64,000 nucleotides of DNA from Microbotryomycetes sp. JL201 (lineage: Eukaryota; Basidiomycota; Microbotryomycetes): NCBI GenBank assembly GCA_033819885.1, contig JAQYUZ010000048.1:1-64000 (forward strand). Direction: 5' to 3'. Position 1 is the stretch's first letter. The number at the start of each line of letters is the position of its first letter. A model generated the notes under the pieces. The model had not been told where the DNA came from, did not search any database, and was given only the letters and a program-made list of their open reading frames with translations. The translations under genes were made by a program, and so were the position numbers. Below, in pieces: positions 1-11,933 of this stretch.

Positions 1-186
1 AGAAAGACTACGACTTTGACTTTAAGGTGAGCGCGAGCGAGCACTCAGATTTCACTACGACTGACACGCCGGCTCTGGGACCAGCATGGACACGACTACA
101 AGGGACACGACGGCAAGAAGGGTGGCTACTGGACCTCGTACTGGAGCGGCTTCGGCGGCAAGAAGGGGGACGATGGCAAGCATTGA
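1..186 (+). CDS. 3' end of a Lys/His/Gly-rich protein (partial)
   Basis: Only the last two exons are inside the window. The first ends at base 26 (reading KDYDFDFK), followed by a 58-bp GT-AG intron (27-84). The final exon, 85-186, encodes a 33-residue tail rich in His, Lys, Gly and aromatic residues (it contains GHDYKGHDGKKGGYW) and ends in TGA at 184-186. The composition resembles the complete Lys/His-rich secreted protein immediately downstream, so the two may be diverged tandem paralogs; that is inference from composition only. Function unknown. The start lies upstream of the window. Confidence 0.55.
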
Positions 187-876
187 GCGCCCCGGCCAAG
201 TGAAGCAGTTTCTTTTCCATGTTCTAGACTCATGACACGCTCATCTCAACCTTGCAATTCCACACTTGCATCAGACAACTCATTCGCTTGCATACTTCTC
301 GTTCGCGCTCCTGAATTGCCCGTCCAGCGAACGCGGTGGTTCCCGATCTCATTAGAGTCAGGGTGCATCGTTCGAGCGCGTCTAGCCGCAGGTGCTACAT
401 TGTTCCTCGTGAAGCTGTATGTATTGTATGCCCACAGCAATATCCAGCAACGCGCTCGCCGGTTGCTATAATTGGGGATATCGATCACAAGGGCAGGGCC
501 CAGTCCGACACAGCTTTGACGTATCCCGAATTGGCTGTTACGGTGCATGAGCGGGCGATCCACTTCTAGAACGGTCTCAATGCATCGCACACTTCCCGGA
601 CAGCGGTGCCAGAGTGCTTGGAAAATGTTCTTTTCCTGGCGACCGTTGGAAGCAACACGTGCACCTCACAGGTTTTTTTTTGTAGGTCACAAGCACCGCC
701 GTGCACTATTGATTGCAGTTCGAAAGTCCAGCTGCACTTCTTCTTCTCCTGTCCATCGCTAGCTCTCGCTCCCAGATTCTCACACGTGGCTCTCGAATCC
801 TCATTGCTCAAATCTTCTGCAGACTTACACAAGCCGCTCATTCACGCACACATTTCCCGAAGTCTTCGGAACCACA
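187..876. other. intergenic region
   Basis: About 690 bp without a convincing gene. It should hold the 3' UTR of the partial gene on the left and the promoter of the gene starting at 877. Short open frames occur on both strands but show no family resemblance. Confidence 0.5.
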
Positions 877-2006
877 ATGTTGACGCGCTCAGCTTTGGCT
901 TTGGCTGCCGCCGCCACTCTCGTCGTGGTCAGCGCGACTGCAGCCCCGATCCCCGACCTTGCTCAGAACGTCAGTGCCAACGGGCCACGATGGAACAAAA
1001 TCAACTAAAGTCTTCATGTGTCACAGTCAGATGTCGTCTCGCGCGACGGTGAGATGGTGTACGGTGCCTATGCGGTCAGCTTTTATTTGGCTCCCCCTTC
1101 GCAACAATCAGTGACAAGTGATCTGACGCGCACGACATTCGTTCAGACTGCCGATATGTGGCCAGTGTTGGACGACAATACTCCTGAGGTGAAAAACTTC
1201 CAGCGGCCATGACGCTGAACAATCTTTGCTCACATCTTCTTGGTCATTGCAGGACATTGACGGAGGCAACGACTACTCGGACTTGTCGGAAGATGTCAGC
1301 TATATTCACCGCCTTTCAGGTTGTGCTTCCTAGCTGATCTAGGTCCGCCGGTAGTTGGAGAAGCGCGGTCTGAGGAAACATCGTAGCAAGGATCCCAAGG
1401 AACACCACGAAAAGAAGCCGAAGCACCACAAGGACGAGCACAAGAAAGGAGCCAAGGACGAGCATGAAAAGGTGTGAAGGATACAGGCGAAGTCGTGCCA
1501 TGTACCGGGAGCTGATACTACCTACTGCTTTAGCATAAGCGGGATCCAAAGGAGCAACATGACAAGGTTGCCAAGTACGAACCCAAAGAACACCACAAGG
1601 AGCCCAAGAAGGTATGCATTGAGGCCTTTGTGCGCACATGACCAAAGACCCATGACATATCCGAATGCATAGTCTCACGAACACAAGGAGCACAAGGAGA
1701 AAGAAAAGACCCACAAGAAGCATGACGAGAAGGCAAGCATGCTGCCAGATTGCCCGGACTTAGCTCTATGCTGACGCGCGACTGGTTTATCAGAAGCACC
1801 CCAAACGCGAAGAGAAGAAAGAACACCAAGAGCACAACGGCAAGAAGCCTGAGCATGAACACAAGAAAGGCACTGAACATAAGAAAGGCACCGAGCACAA
1901 GAAAGGCACCGAGCACAAGAAAGGCACCGAGCACAAGAAAAGCACCGAGCACAAGAAAAGCACTGAGCACAAAAAAGGAGACAAACATGGCGAGAAGAAG
2001 CAGTGA
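877..2006 (+). CDS. secreted Lys/His/Glu-rich repeat protein
   Basis: The ATG at 877 opens a clear signal peptide (about 22 residues, LALAAAATLVVVSA core, cleavage near TAA-PIP). The rest is split into many small exons that read in frame across short introns. From about 1345 on the protein is nearly all Lys, His, Glu and Asp (KEHHEK, KHHKDEHKK, EHKEHKEKEK), ending in six HKKGTE-type hexapeptides and the tail GDKHGEKKQ, stop 2004-2006. One intron (1733-1793) appears to use a GC donor (GCAAGC..CAG). The exact 5' exons (about 990-1340) are uncertain. A secreted, highly charged, low-complexity protein could bind metals, heme or cell-wall polyanions, but nothing shows this directly. No known domain. 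Confidence 0.6.
1860..1967 (+). repeat. 18-bp coding tandem repeat, 6 units
   Basis: Six consecutive 18-bp units of the form cacaagaaaggcaccgag encode HKKGTE (variant HKKSTE in the last two). Neighbouring units differ by only one or a few bases, so the array is recent or homogenised and likely to vary in copy number. Confidence 0.9.
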
Positions 2007-2198
2007 GGGCGTAGGTTGTGTCGTCAGCTCTCTATCAATATTGGCTGTCTTAGGCATTCGTTCTTGATCCGTAATCAGGATCTAACTTGGACAGTCCCCA
2101 CTTGGCCCCAGTTCAATTCATTTGCAACGCACTTCTTGGATCAGGGTGACAGTGCAAAGTTACAACAAGCCCCAACTCAGTGAAGCCGACTCTGCTTC

Positions 2199-4084
2199 TC
2201 AGCCGTCCTGCGGCAGTGCCGTCGACACCGGTGCTGGACTCATCGCACCCGGCGTGCCACCCACCGACAAAACGTCTTGTTGCATTCCGAAACCTTGCAC
2301 AACGCTCGAAGCCAATGTCGAGCTTGTCTTTGCCTTTTTGCCTGGTTTGACGTCTTGCCCATGCGATTCGCCTCTCGCCGCCGCGGCTTCTTCGGCAAGC
2401 CTCTTCTTTTCTGCGAGCTCTTGAGCGGTTTGGATCGCTTGTTGCTCGTCCAAATCATCCAAATGACGTTGTTCGGCTAGGAATTCGACGTATCGCTCGC
2501 ACAACGGTCGCCAATGTCTGCCTGGTTCTGGATGCGACACGCCATGGTCGTCGATCCTGACAGCTGCTTTCGGATCTTGAACGGCGGCAGTCTGAGGTGG
2601 TCGCGGTGACTGGGCCAAAGCAATTTCAATATCGCGAGGGGGAGCGTACTCAAACTCTGGTCCTGAATTGATAGTTGCGATCGCTCCTCCGAACACGGAC
2701 ACGAAGGGATAGTATCCGAGCGTGCCGTCGTCGTGCCAGTTCAAGCGAGGATCCGTACTCTGAGCGCGCTCGCGGTGCAACGGCGTTGCAAACAGCGGCA
2801 CATAGTCAAACAAGTTTTCGTGCGCAACGCCTTGGCATTCGCCATTCAGGAAGAACGCAATTTTAGCTTCGGGCAGCGTCGGCAATGGTCTCGGTGGTGG
2901 CTCGTGGACCTCTGGCGCGACAGGCTCCTTCTTCCCAGGCGCTGCTTTCTTCTTTTCTCGAACAATTTCTCGGATCTTGTTGGCTGGGTCTGCTGCCAAG
3001 TCGTCCATTTCTTTCGTAGACGAGTATTCGAGTAATTCAAAGTACAGTTGACCCTTGTAGCGGATTGGCAATCTTTTCCTGACGATGCGTGCAGGGTCGC
3101 GCCTGTTTGCCGGCGGCGTTCGAGGTGGCAGGGAAATGTAGACGCCGATCGTGTCACCCGATTTGAAGGGCTTGCCATACGGTTGAGTACGAGACATTGT
3201 GCAGGAATCGCCGTTCTTGTCACGGTAACCGTACGAGTAGCTGAAGGACGGGAGGCGGTCAGTCGATCGCCTCGGTGCAGATTCGGAAAGTGCAAACAAG
3301 CGAACCCGTCAAATCCAACTGGCCCGTTCAGCGATGCCTCTCTCCTGCCGACTCCCACACGCGCCCAACTGCCCTCTGACCTGCCCCTTGCCGGTTCGCC
3401 GCCACCGCGCTCGATCTGAATTTCCCAGTACCAGTTGCCTTCGCGCAGGGGTACGTTGGCCCTCGCCGCGCGCCATCCTTTATCTGCCGTGACCGTCTTT
3501 GCGTCTTGTGTCAAGTACGAGAAGCTGCTGCGATCTTCCCAGCTGTACCTGACGCCCTGAGGCAGGTTTTCAATCATCCGTTGGAACGGCACGGGCAGTG
3601 GCACGACTGGCTTGGTCGGCGACGGTCCACACGTCAGATAACGGTAGCCGTTGCGCGTCGATGGTCGGCCTCGCGTCGCAAAGAACTGGTAGTTCGACGG
3701 TGGCAATGAAGTTGTCACAGGCGGTGGCACGAGGTCTGGCATGGGCGCAACGGCAGGCGGGGCTGCGGCCGCAGCTGACGTTGATGCTCTTGCGTCGTCT
3801 GCGAGAGATGCACTGGCATGCTGAGGTGCAGGTGATGCTGCCGTCGGCGTCGCGCTGCTCGAATGCTTGCGCTTGAGGTTTGCAGGCTCTGCGCGTTGCT
3901 GTGGACGATTCGAGGCGGGTCAAAAGCCGTAATTCAGTGCGACTGTGTACCCGAGTGCATGACTGACCTCGCTGTGGACCTGTGCGGGCGTGTTTGGGTG
4001 AGCTGCTAGCGAGTGCGAGTTTGTGCTCGCGTGTGCGCCGGCATGCTCGACCGGCTCGTTGTTGTCGAATGCCATGGCAGGCAT
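2199..4084 (-). CDS. BRE2: COMPASS subunit Bre2/Ash2-like, SPRY domain
   Basis: Three exons: 4084-3968, 3898-3306 and 3240-2199, with introns of 69 bp (GTCAGT donor) and 65 bp, giving about 583 residues. After a low-complexity Ala/Pro/Ser N-terminus comes an Ash2/Bre2-type SPRY domain: WYWEIQIERGG, ARVGVGRREASLNGPVGFDG, then GYSYGYRD exactly across the second splice, PFKSGDTIGVYISLP, and later AFFLNGECQGVAHENL. The C-terminus is a Lys/Glu/Ala-rich helix. In other fungi this protein is the structural SPRY subunit of the Set1 complex that methylates histone H3 lysine 4 in the nucleus. The start at 4084 (MPAMAF) is chosen; an internal ATG at 4075 is equally possible. Divergent from the next gene with only about 150 bp between starts. 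Confidence 0.9.
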
Positions 4085-4236
4085 TGCCTCCAGAATTGTC
4101 CTGCGTTGCGCGCGTCGTAAGTTGTCAAAGTGTTTGTGGTCGACTGCGCAATTCAAAGCCGATCGCGTCTCGTCCGAAGTTGAGCCGCGCACCGGCTCAC
4201 CCTAGCACAAGCCACACAGAGACAGACGGGGCTGAG

Positions 4237-6503
4237 ATGCCTCGCACACCGACCATGCGCCGTGTTGGATGGCTGCTCGCCGTCGTCGCGCTCAGCTCGG
4301 TGATCGACGCCGTCGCCGCACACGCGCACCACGACGAGGACATGGGTCCGTACGAGGACAACTTTCTGAACGACGAGGCAAGTCTAGCGCCCAACACCGG
4401 TCCCGCTCTTGTCTCTCTGCCTGCCAGACTCGGTCTCAGCAGTCAGCTCGGCGTTCGGCATCACACCACTGACGGCTGTTTATACCACGCACACAGCCAA
4501 TTGATGCAACTCTCAAATGGCACATTGGTATCCAAGCATTATGCTGGGGACTGATCTTTCCGGCAGGTCAGTGTACCGTCGAGCGTTTGCCACTCGGCTC
4601 TTCGCAACGGCTGAACAGTGCATATGCTGCGCAGGCATGGTACTCGGCATCACTAAGCACCGTCTACACGTCCCGCTCCAGACACTGGGCGTTTTATTGT
4701 CACTCTTTGTCGGAAACTCTCTCGGACACCATCACGGCGGTCGATCATTTCATTCGACGGCACACATGTACGCTAGCAGGTACATGTGGTGGTACCTTGT
4801 GCTACAAACAGGCTTTGGCGTGTTTCTCAAGCTACACGTGTGCGAAGGTACAAAGCTTAGGCGCGGATTCGTAGTCGCACACGGCATTGTCGGCAAATCG
4901 TCAGTCGCGAGAGATTCTCTCGAATGTCTGTCTCACGACTGAGACAACACACCACAGGTTCCCTGTTGTTGGTTGGGCGCAGATGGTTCTTGGGTGAGCA
5001 TCAAGCCATTGAATGCTTCAGTCTCAATCTCGGACGAACTAACAACACCTGCTTGTAGCGGCATTGCTTCACTGGGTTTTTGCTTCAACGATCACTTTGG
5101 GCAATGCCTCGCCCATTTTCTTATGGGCTCTGCGTTCATTGCATGTCAGTCTCATTTCCGGTCCTCACAGGAAAAGTACTGACTTTCGTCCTGACGCAGA
5201 CGCGTTCATCTTGCTCGTCATGCTGAGACTCGGAGCAGGATGGCTGGCCAGAAGAAGATGTAGCCAAGAATTTCTCGACTCTTGGGTCATCATGGTCAGT
5301 GACCGAAATCTGTCGGTGACCGACCGCTGACGATGACGCGAACAGGTATGGGGCATCATCAACACCTTCACAGAAGTATGTGTCTTTGGCGACCAATACG
5401 ACCTGTGCTCACATGTTCGCGCTCGCAGCACGACTTCTTGAGCACTTCCAATCACTGGAGTCACAAGGATATGGCGAGTCAAGTCGCCATGGCTAATCCT
5501 AATGTAGATAGTAGCTCATACCATCTTCAACAGCAACACGTGTCTCTTGGCGTACTGTGGTGGGCCGGTGGAGCTCTTGGCATATTTCTCGGCAGAAATG
5601 GCAAGCGCAATGTTGTGCCAGGCGTCATTATGGTACGCACCCACTGGCACGTGACAGACTGTGGTGCCGCAGCTGATCGCTCAATCGGTCCAGACAATGA
5701 CCGGATACGCCATGTCTGCTCACGAGCAATCGACGGCGTTTTCGACGACCGTGCACAAACTTTTTGGCGTGTGCCTCATGTCGGCCGGCGTCACGCGCGT
5801 CATTGAAATCTGTTTCGTCCTCAAAGACTCTCCCTCTCCTGCCGAGCAATCCCTCATCCGATCGTTCCAGCACCTACCACCGTACCTTCTCGTCTTGAGC
5901 GGTTTGACGTTCATGTCTGCGACCGAAGAACAAGTCAAATGGGTCGACGGAGAGATTGGCATGGACGCGACGACGTACGCCAACATTTTGTTCAGCGGAG
6001 CTTTCATTGTGTACCTCGTTGGCATCGCTCTCGTCGAATTGTACGAACGTCAAGCTCGTGCCAAACAAGAGCGCGATGACGCTCGAGAACGAGGTGACGT
6101 CGAAGATCAAGGTCGACATACTTCTTTGCAAGAAGAGTTCAGGTCTTGGTTTGGATTGAAACTCGACTCGTTCCCGGGCAGAGGCAGAACCGTTGGCAGG
6201 ATGGACGGAGCGACCGTGGCTAGCAATTCTGGGTTGGAAATGAGTGACAGGCATTATGAGACTGTACCCAGCTCTTTGGCGGGCGCAGCGGCAGCAGCAA
6301 ATGCTCGATTCCAGCCAAGTCAAGCTCAACCTTCTGGACGACCCGAGCTCGATGACGATCGGAGAGTGTTTGAGTTGGGCGAAGAGGGAGATGACGATGG
6401 AGGAGACCACTTTTGGGATGAAGACGAAGGGACGTCTGTGGGCTCTTCTGGAAATAGTTCAAGTTCGAGGTTACGGACAGAGTCCAACCCAGCTCGCATC
6501 TAG
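4237..6503 (+). CDS. Ytp1-like multi-pass membrane protein
   Basis: Ten exons: 4237-4377, 4497-4566, 4635-4899, 4958-4993, 5059-5144, 5200-5294, 5346-5375, 5429-5473, 5534-5632 and 5673-6503; together 1,698 nt, 565 residues, in frame throughout. A signal peptide is followed by a His-rich luminal stretch (AHAHHDED) and then the conserved helices of the DUF2427/Ytp1 family: KWHIGIQALCWGLIFPAG, GFCFNDHFGQCLAHF, VWGIINTFTEH, WSHKDMQHVSLGVLWWAGG and GYAMSAHEQS. The tail is acidic and disordered. Introns 4378-4496 and 5474-5533 have GC donors (GCAAGT, GCGAGT). The molecular function of Ytp1 proteins is not established; conserved His residues in membrane helices suggest metal or heme binding (inference). 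Confidence 0.88.
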
Positions 6504-6591
6504 TCTTGCCGTGTTGTACATATTCAGTGAACCGAGTCGCTGCCAATCACATGACGTGTCAAAGATACAACAACAGTCATTTTGCCACAGA

Positions 6592-8635
6592 TCATTTTTG
6601 TACACCTCTGACAGTCTCCAACTCGCTCGCCACTCTCGACTTTACGTCGACGGCTCTCGCGCCTCGTTTGACGTACAGCCAGTCTTGCCTGTCCAACGTT
6701 CTCATCTGTGCAAAGTCTGGAAACAAGTGGCAAAGCATCTCGAGTGATTCGTACGCTTCGTCTAGCCGATGCAATGTGTTGAGCAGGGCGGGATCAGCTT
6801 CGTGAGCGATCGGTTTGAAAGAAACCTTGACGTACCTTGTCCGACGTGGACGAGAGGGCTGTAAGCGACGGCGCTTGCGACGTCGTTCATCAACATTGGC
6901 TTGCCCGACGATTTCCTTTCAAAGCAAGACACACGAGTTTGTCATGTGCTGCCGTACACGCTAGCGCTGAGCTTGTACTCACAGAGACAACAAGACGACG
7001 ACATCTGCGACGTTGCCTAACCTGCTGACCATGGCATTTCGCTTGTACGTCTCCTTCTCCACCGTTTGCCATTCTCTCGCCGCAGCTTGTTCGCCACTAA
7101 CCGGTTTTGACGATTCTGACCGCAAAGATTTCTTCGTAGACTTGAAGCCATCCCCTGACAAACTCGACAGAAAGGCATGATTGGCGATTGGTTTCTGTGC
7201 GTCAGCATATTTGGCGGCGAGCTGCCAGAGACAACGCAAACATGGTCAGTTTTCAGAGTGATGCAATCATACGCGGACGGACTGACCCTCTCTCGCATCA
7301 ACCTGTTCCTTTCGCTTGCTTTCAACGTTGGGTGCACTGGACCGCTGGGTTTGCCTTCCAGCAGCATAAGGACAGATTGGTTCTGTGATCCAGCGACGGG
7401 CACGACCGAATTTGACACGTCGGCCTTTCTCTTCTTCTTTGGGCTAGGTGACGGTGTGCCGATGATGCAAGGCTTTGCTGGTGTAAGAGAGGGCAGTCTT
7501 GCAAGCGGGATTGCAGGCAGTCGTTCCGGATATCGCAAAGAGTCGAGATCAGAGGCAAAGCCCTCGGTCGACTGTGTGTGTAATCGTCAGAGATTGTCAC
7601 AAGTCGCGGCAGACAATGACTTGCGTTTTCTCGCCGGGAACAGTGATGCGCCCACCGTCGAAGTCGTCTCACGAGCTCTTGCCGCCTCGCTTCCTTGCCT
7701 GACGTCCACAGTACGACGACGTTCATGCCATCCCTGCCCCTCGCGGCACTGCTCGGGCTCACTGGCGCCTTTGGCGAAGATGATGTCGGAGAATGCGACA
7801 CTAGCTCGAGCGCAGGCAACTGAGGATTTGCCTTGATTTGGACCTCTATTCCGAGTGAGTAGCCCATCTGAATATTAGAAGACTTGTTCGTCCTCGTTGA
7901 CGACACGATGAATCCCAATCCACCGGTCTCTTCGTGTCCGCTGTGGGTCACTTGCAAATCGTCTTCGTCGTCGCTCTTGACGACATCCTCGGGTCCTTCT
8001 TGACTCGGCAAACCACACCCTTTCCAGGCCCATACGAGTCTTGCCAACTCGGTTTCGGTGAGTTGTTTCTGACCGCACCTGACCATCTTGCTCAGTTCGG
8101 ACAGGTGAATCAAGTTCGGCACCCTCATCGTCGCACGGCTGTTGGCGTCAAATTCTGAAACGCTCGAAGCAACTGCCGATCCTGACGAACCGAGGTGAAC
8201 GATGATGGCTGATTCGATGGCAGCGTGCAGCGTGACGAGGTCGGCAAGCGGTGGCGGCAGAGGAGCTTCATCGAGATTTGACACCGTTCGAGTGCGAGCC
8301 CGTTTTGCAGGTCGCCCAGGTGATTCTGGCGAGAAAGGCAAGCCAAGCAAACTTGTAGTCGTGCCCGCACGACTGGAAGCGTTGGCTTTCGTCGGCGTCA
8401 TGAATGCAGACGGCCGCGGCGTCTCTCGCTCATCGTCGAAAAGCTTGCTCGGTGTCGCCGGCCGCGATCTTTTGTCAGACACCAGATCTCGTGCAGTCGG
8501 CTTTCTTGTGGGTGACCCTTGCAACATCATCTCTTTCGCAATCTCGTCCCTTTTGCGCTCCGCTTGCACCTCTCCGGCTGGTTCATCGGGTTCACCCAAA
8601 AAATCTGCGTCTGGTGAATAGTCGCCAGTGTTCAT
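6592..8635 (-). CDS. CDT1: DNA replication licensing factor Cdt1
   Basis: A basic disordered N-terminus with SP/TP sites precedes a Cdt1-type winged helix: PPLADLVTLHAAIES, LIHLSELSKMV, LTETELARLVWAW, then GFIVSSTRTN, YSLGIEVQIKANPQLPALEL and GMNVVVLW. Downstream exons add LRYPERLPAIPLARLP, LMRER/LAAKYADAQ, SSGKPMLMNDVASAVAYSP and the C-terminal winged-helix end TLHRLDEAYESLEMLCHLFPD..WLYVKRG; stop at 6592. Introns are short (one of 38 bp, 6798-6835); that at 7572-7624 is best read with a GC donor (GCAAGT), which keeps the conserved RLRRW helix. Cdt1 loads Mcm2-7 at origins. The start at 8635 (MNTGDYSPDADF) is the first good in-frame ATG. An alternative ATG at 8790 would need a 29-bp intron. 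Confidence 0.8.
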
Positions 8636-9276
8636 CGGGAGAGTGCGATACACTTTGCCAGCAAAGGTAAGGGCGAGTGAGGGTGAACTCGATGATGGCG
8701 AAGTCTGCGATGGGCCGGCACGAGTGCGGGATGGCGGAGGAGTTGTCGCACGCCTGCGGTCAGCTTTCGTCAGCAAACTTACTTCCACATGTACGGACAA
8801 TCCCGAGGCCAGTGCAGCGCCTGCCGAGTGCTCGGGCCGCTCCCGTGTGACGGGCTCGTGTGCGCCGCCCTTCGTCACCCTAATGCACTCACATGCGCTG
8901 TCTGCTCGTCGTGTGTATGCCAGATGACGCCGTGAGGGATCCCTGCAGTCGTGTTTCCCGTTCGCCGACCTGTGATGGGCGGCTGACGTCGCCGACAGAC
9001 GAACCATTCGCTGTAGTCGAAAGCAAGCCTGCTTGCGAAACACCCACCTGCTTGCGACGTGTCATCGTAATGAAGTGACACGTGAAGGCAGGCGGCAAGC
9101 GCGTAGCGCAACTCTTAACAGGCGAAATCCAATCTGAGACACTCGAAAGCGCAAGAGAAGTCGGCGCGTCGCGTCGCGTCTCTGGCTTCGTCACACTCTC
9201 GAAAAACGCAACCTGCAGCTCGATTGCACAAGCTTTTTGAACTACCAAGACCGTGCTTCCTTCTTGTTTTCGGAAC

Positions 9277-11535
9277 TCAAAGCTCCTCGTCGTCGCTCGT
9301 CGCTTGGGAACCGGACACGAGCCACCCACCGACGAGCGAGGACAAGCCGAGCGTATGCTGAGACGCGGGAGCCGCAGAAGGCGCCACATGCGCTACAGCC
9401 TCTTGATTTGCTTGCTCAGAAGTCGGATGAGTGGCCCATTCCGCCGACTCTGTCGCCTCTACAAATGAATCTGCGTGAGGTACCGTCAGCAAGCGATAGA
9501 CGGGCCAGCCCACTACCGGTCATGTCTCACCCTCATGTTCTGAAGTGTCAGACTTGTTGTCTCCAGCGGCTCTTTCGGTGTGACCATTCTTGTCGAATTG
9601 CATGAGATTTATCTCGTCAGACGGGTGCTTTTGAGGCGGCTTGGCGCTTTGCTCGATGCGTGAGTGCTGTGAGACTGCTTCTTGCGACAATGCTGACTCT
9701 TCTTGCGGTTTCAAAACTTCAGCTGAACATGAGTGAACAGTCAGCGCGGAATTCCGATAGCTTTTCGAACTTGACTCGCCGGTAGCGGTCCAGCCTGTTT
9801 CGGGAAACGACGGTGTTGGCTGCTCAGAACTCTTGCAGCCTTGCTCAAATCCGGTAGAGACTCTCTTGAGCTGCTCGCTCGCACTGGTAGGTTGAGAGTC
9901 ACTCGTGCGACGGAGAATCTCGGCCATGACTTTGCCACGATCCGTCTCGGGCGAAGAAGGAGGCGACAGAGGCTTGTCAATCTTGGGCAACGGCTCAAAC
10001 TTGCGACCCGGTGACACGGCAGCTCCGAAAGGCGACATTGTGGGCCGACCGAGAGACAGTTCTTCGCCGCCTCCGACGGGTTTAGCCTTGCTTCTCCACT
10101 GGTCAGCGAGGTCACTACGCAATGGTTCGTTAGGTTTCAACATTTCTGCGGGAGCATGAGTCAGATCGACTTGTTGGCTGCCAGTCGGTGACAATGAAGC
10201 GATCTCCAGCAAAGATTCACGTGAGTAAACTGGACGCTTCGATTCTCCGTAAGCTTGAAGCCGTTGCGCACGATCAGTCTTGATCACCGCTTCGCTGTCC
10301 TGGACTCGCTCTTTCAAGACCTTGTTCTCATCCTTCAGTCCTTCAAGCTTGTCATGAAGCTCGTCGCGCTCGAGCTGAAGGTCAATGAACTGGCGACGAA
10401 GCGTGGCGAGATGCTCGTTCGCGACAGCTTCGGCCTTCAAAGCTTTGCTGAGTTGCTGGCGATGCTGTACGCTCACTTCTTCTAGAGCCCTTGGCATCGA
10501 CTCGATCGTGGCTGTGGATCGCGCTTCCGCGTCGGCCTCGAGCTCAACGACGCGCTGCCTCAGGACATCCACACCGACAAGCATGGCCTTGTCTTCCTCC
10601 ATCTCGGCGCGGAGTCGTGCCGTGTCTCGTTTCTCGGACTCGAGTTGCTTTCGAGCATCGGCCAGCTCGGAATCGACGTCTTTGAGCTTGTCCTCCAATC
10701 GTAGAATTTCTTGCAAGGCGTCGGCCAGGGTGTCTGCCGAGCAACATTCGATGCCGCTAGGGTTGGACGGGTCGGACAGCGAACCTGCTTCAAGCTCAGT
10801 CGAGGGAGTGGCTGTTGGCACATCTGATTCAGACAGACCGAGTGAAGACAATTCGTTCATGTTCGGACGACCCGGATGCTTGACCTGAACTTGGACGCTC
10901 TCTATCAAGTCCTCCGATGTTTCGATCTTTTCGGTTTCAATGCCGACAGCTGACGACACAATTTGCTCCGTCATCGACGTCGAGTGCGTCTCGGTTGTCG
11001 TTCTGACGGTTGTGGGCGGCGAAGGAACGAGGTTGTCGGGCGACAGTGGAACATGCGTCAATGCTGGCGAGATCGAGCCTTCCGACAGCAGATCGCTCTG
11101 CGTTGATGGCCGACTTTTGAGCTTGACCGGGAAAGCGGGAGGTTCAGGTACGTAACCTGCGGGCGCCCATCTGGAATAACCAGTAGTGGTTGATCGGCCT
11201 CCACGTGCGAGTCAGCTCGGCAGTGACGCCTTCTTCCCCACCCAGAGCTCACTGGTACGTTGCGATGGCGACGAAGAAGCATCCTCTGACCCTAGAAAAG
11301 AACCAGGCGCAGACGGCTTCTGAGTTGGAGCGGACGGTGGTGGCGACTGCAGCCCAGATCCCAAGGTGTCTGTCGGGCTGGCCACATATTGGAATGACCA
11401 ATCGCCGCCGTTCGTGTCCTTTGGAGGCGTCGTGGTCCAGTCGTCGGCTTCTTGCGCGTCATCAGCGACGGGGCTCATGCGCCACTCGCCTACAGGCTCT
11501 GACGATGTCGACCGCTCGGTTGGCCAGGCGTACAT
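9277..11535 (-). CDS. coiled-coil protein of unknown function
   Basis: Three exons: 11535-11253, 11156-9531 and 9470-9277, with introns of 96 and 60 bp. The protein has a Trp/Ser/Pro-rich N-terminus, a Ser/Thr/Pro-rich linker (SYVPEPPAFPVKLKSRPS across the first splice), a central coiled coil of about 170 residues (LRLEDKLKDVDSELADARKQ onward), a Ser-rich region with many SP sites (SPPSSPETDRGK), and a short C-terminal segment ending SDDEEL. Near the end, LGLSSLVGGWLVSG is hydrophobic and could touch a membrane, but is too short to call. No family recognised. Such architecture suits a scaffold or tether at a cell-polarity or spindle structure (inference). Confidence 0.6.
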
Positions 11536-11933
11536 AGCTCAAGAATTCTGCAGCACCTCTCATGTGTCAGTTGCTGCCTGCTGCTGTTCCGCAATCGTTG
11601 CGCAGACGGTGTCAAGGCGGAGGCGTCCCGTGCGGAGGGGAGAGCCGTACAGGGAACGGACTGCGCTCAATCCGGTTGCGAAGGGGCGAGATCTCACCTT
11701 GAAAGACGCGCACACGGCGGCAGTAGAGAAGAGAGAAAGTGCACGGACGCGCGTCCGCACAAGGCGCATTTGCTCCTCGCCACTCGACCGAGAACAATCA
11801 TTGCTCTGGGGCACTAGCGAAACGGCATAGACTGCATTTAGTTGCCAAGATTCTTGTACCGAGGAGGCCGAAGATTCTCGTATCATGTCCATGTGCCATT
11901 GTCCCCTGCACCGCCGCTTGGCCTTTTACGACA

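Noticed and set aside
8754-8790. An 8-nt first exon (ATGTGGAA) for CDT1 with a GTAAGT..CAG intron
   Set aside because: The frame fits, but the intron would be only 29 bp, shorter than any well-supported intron here. Kept only as an alternative start.
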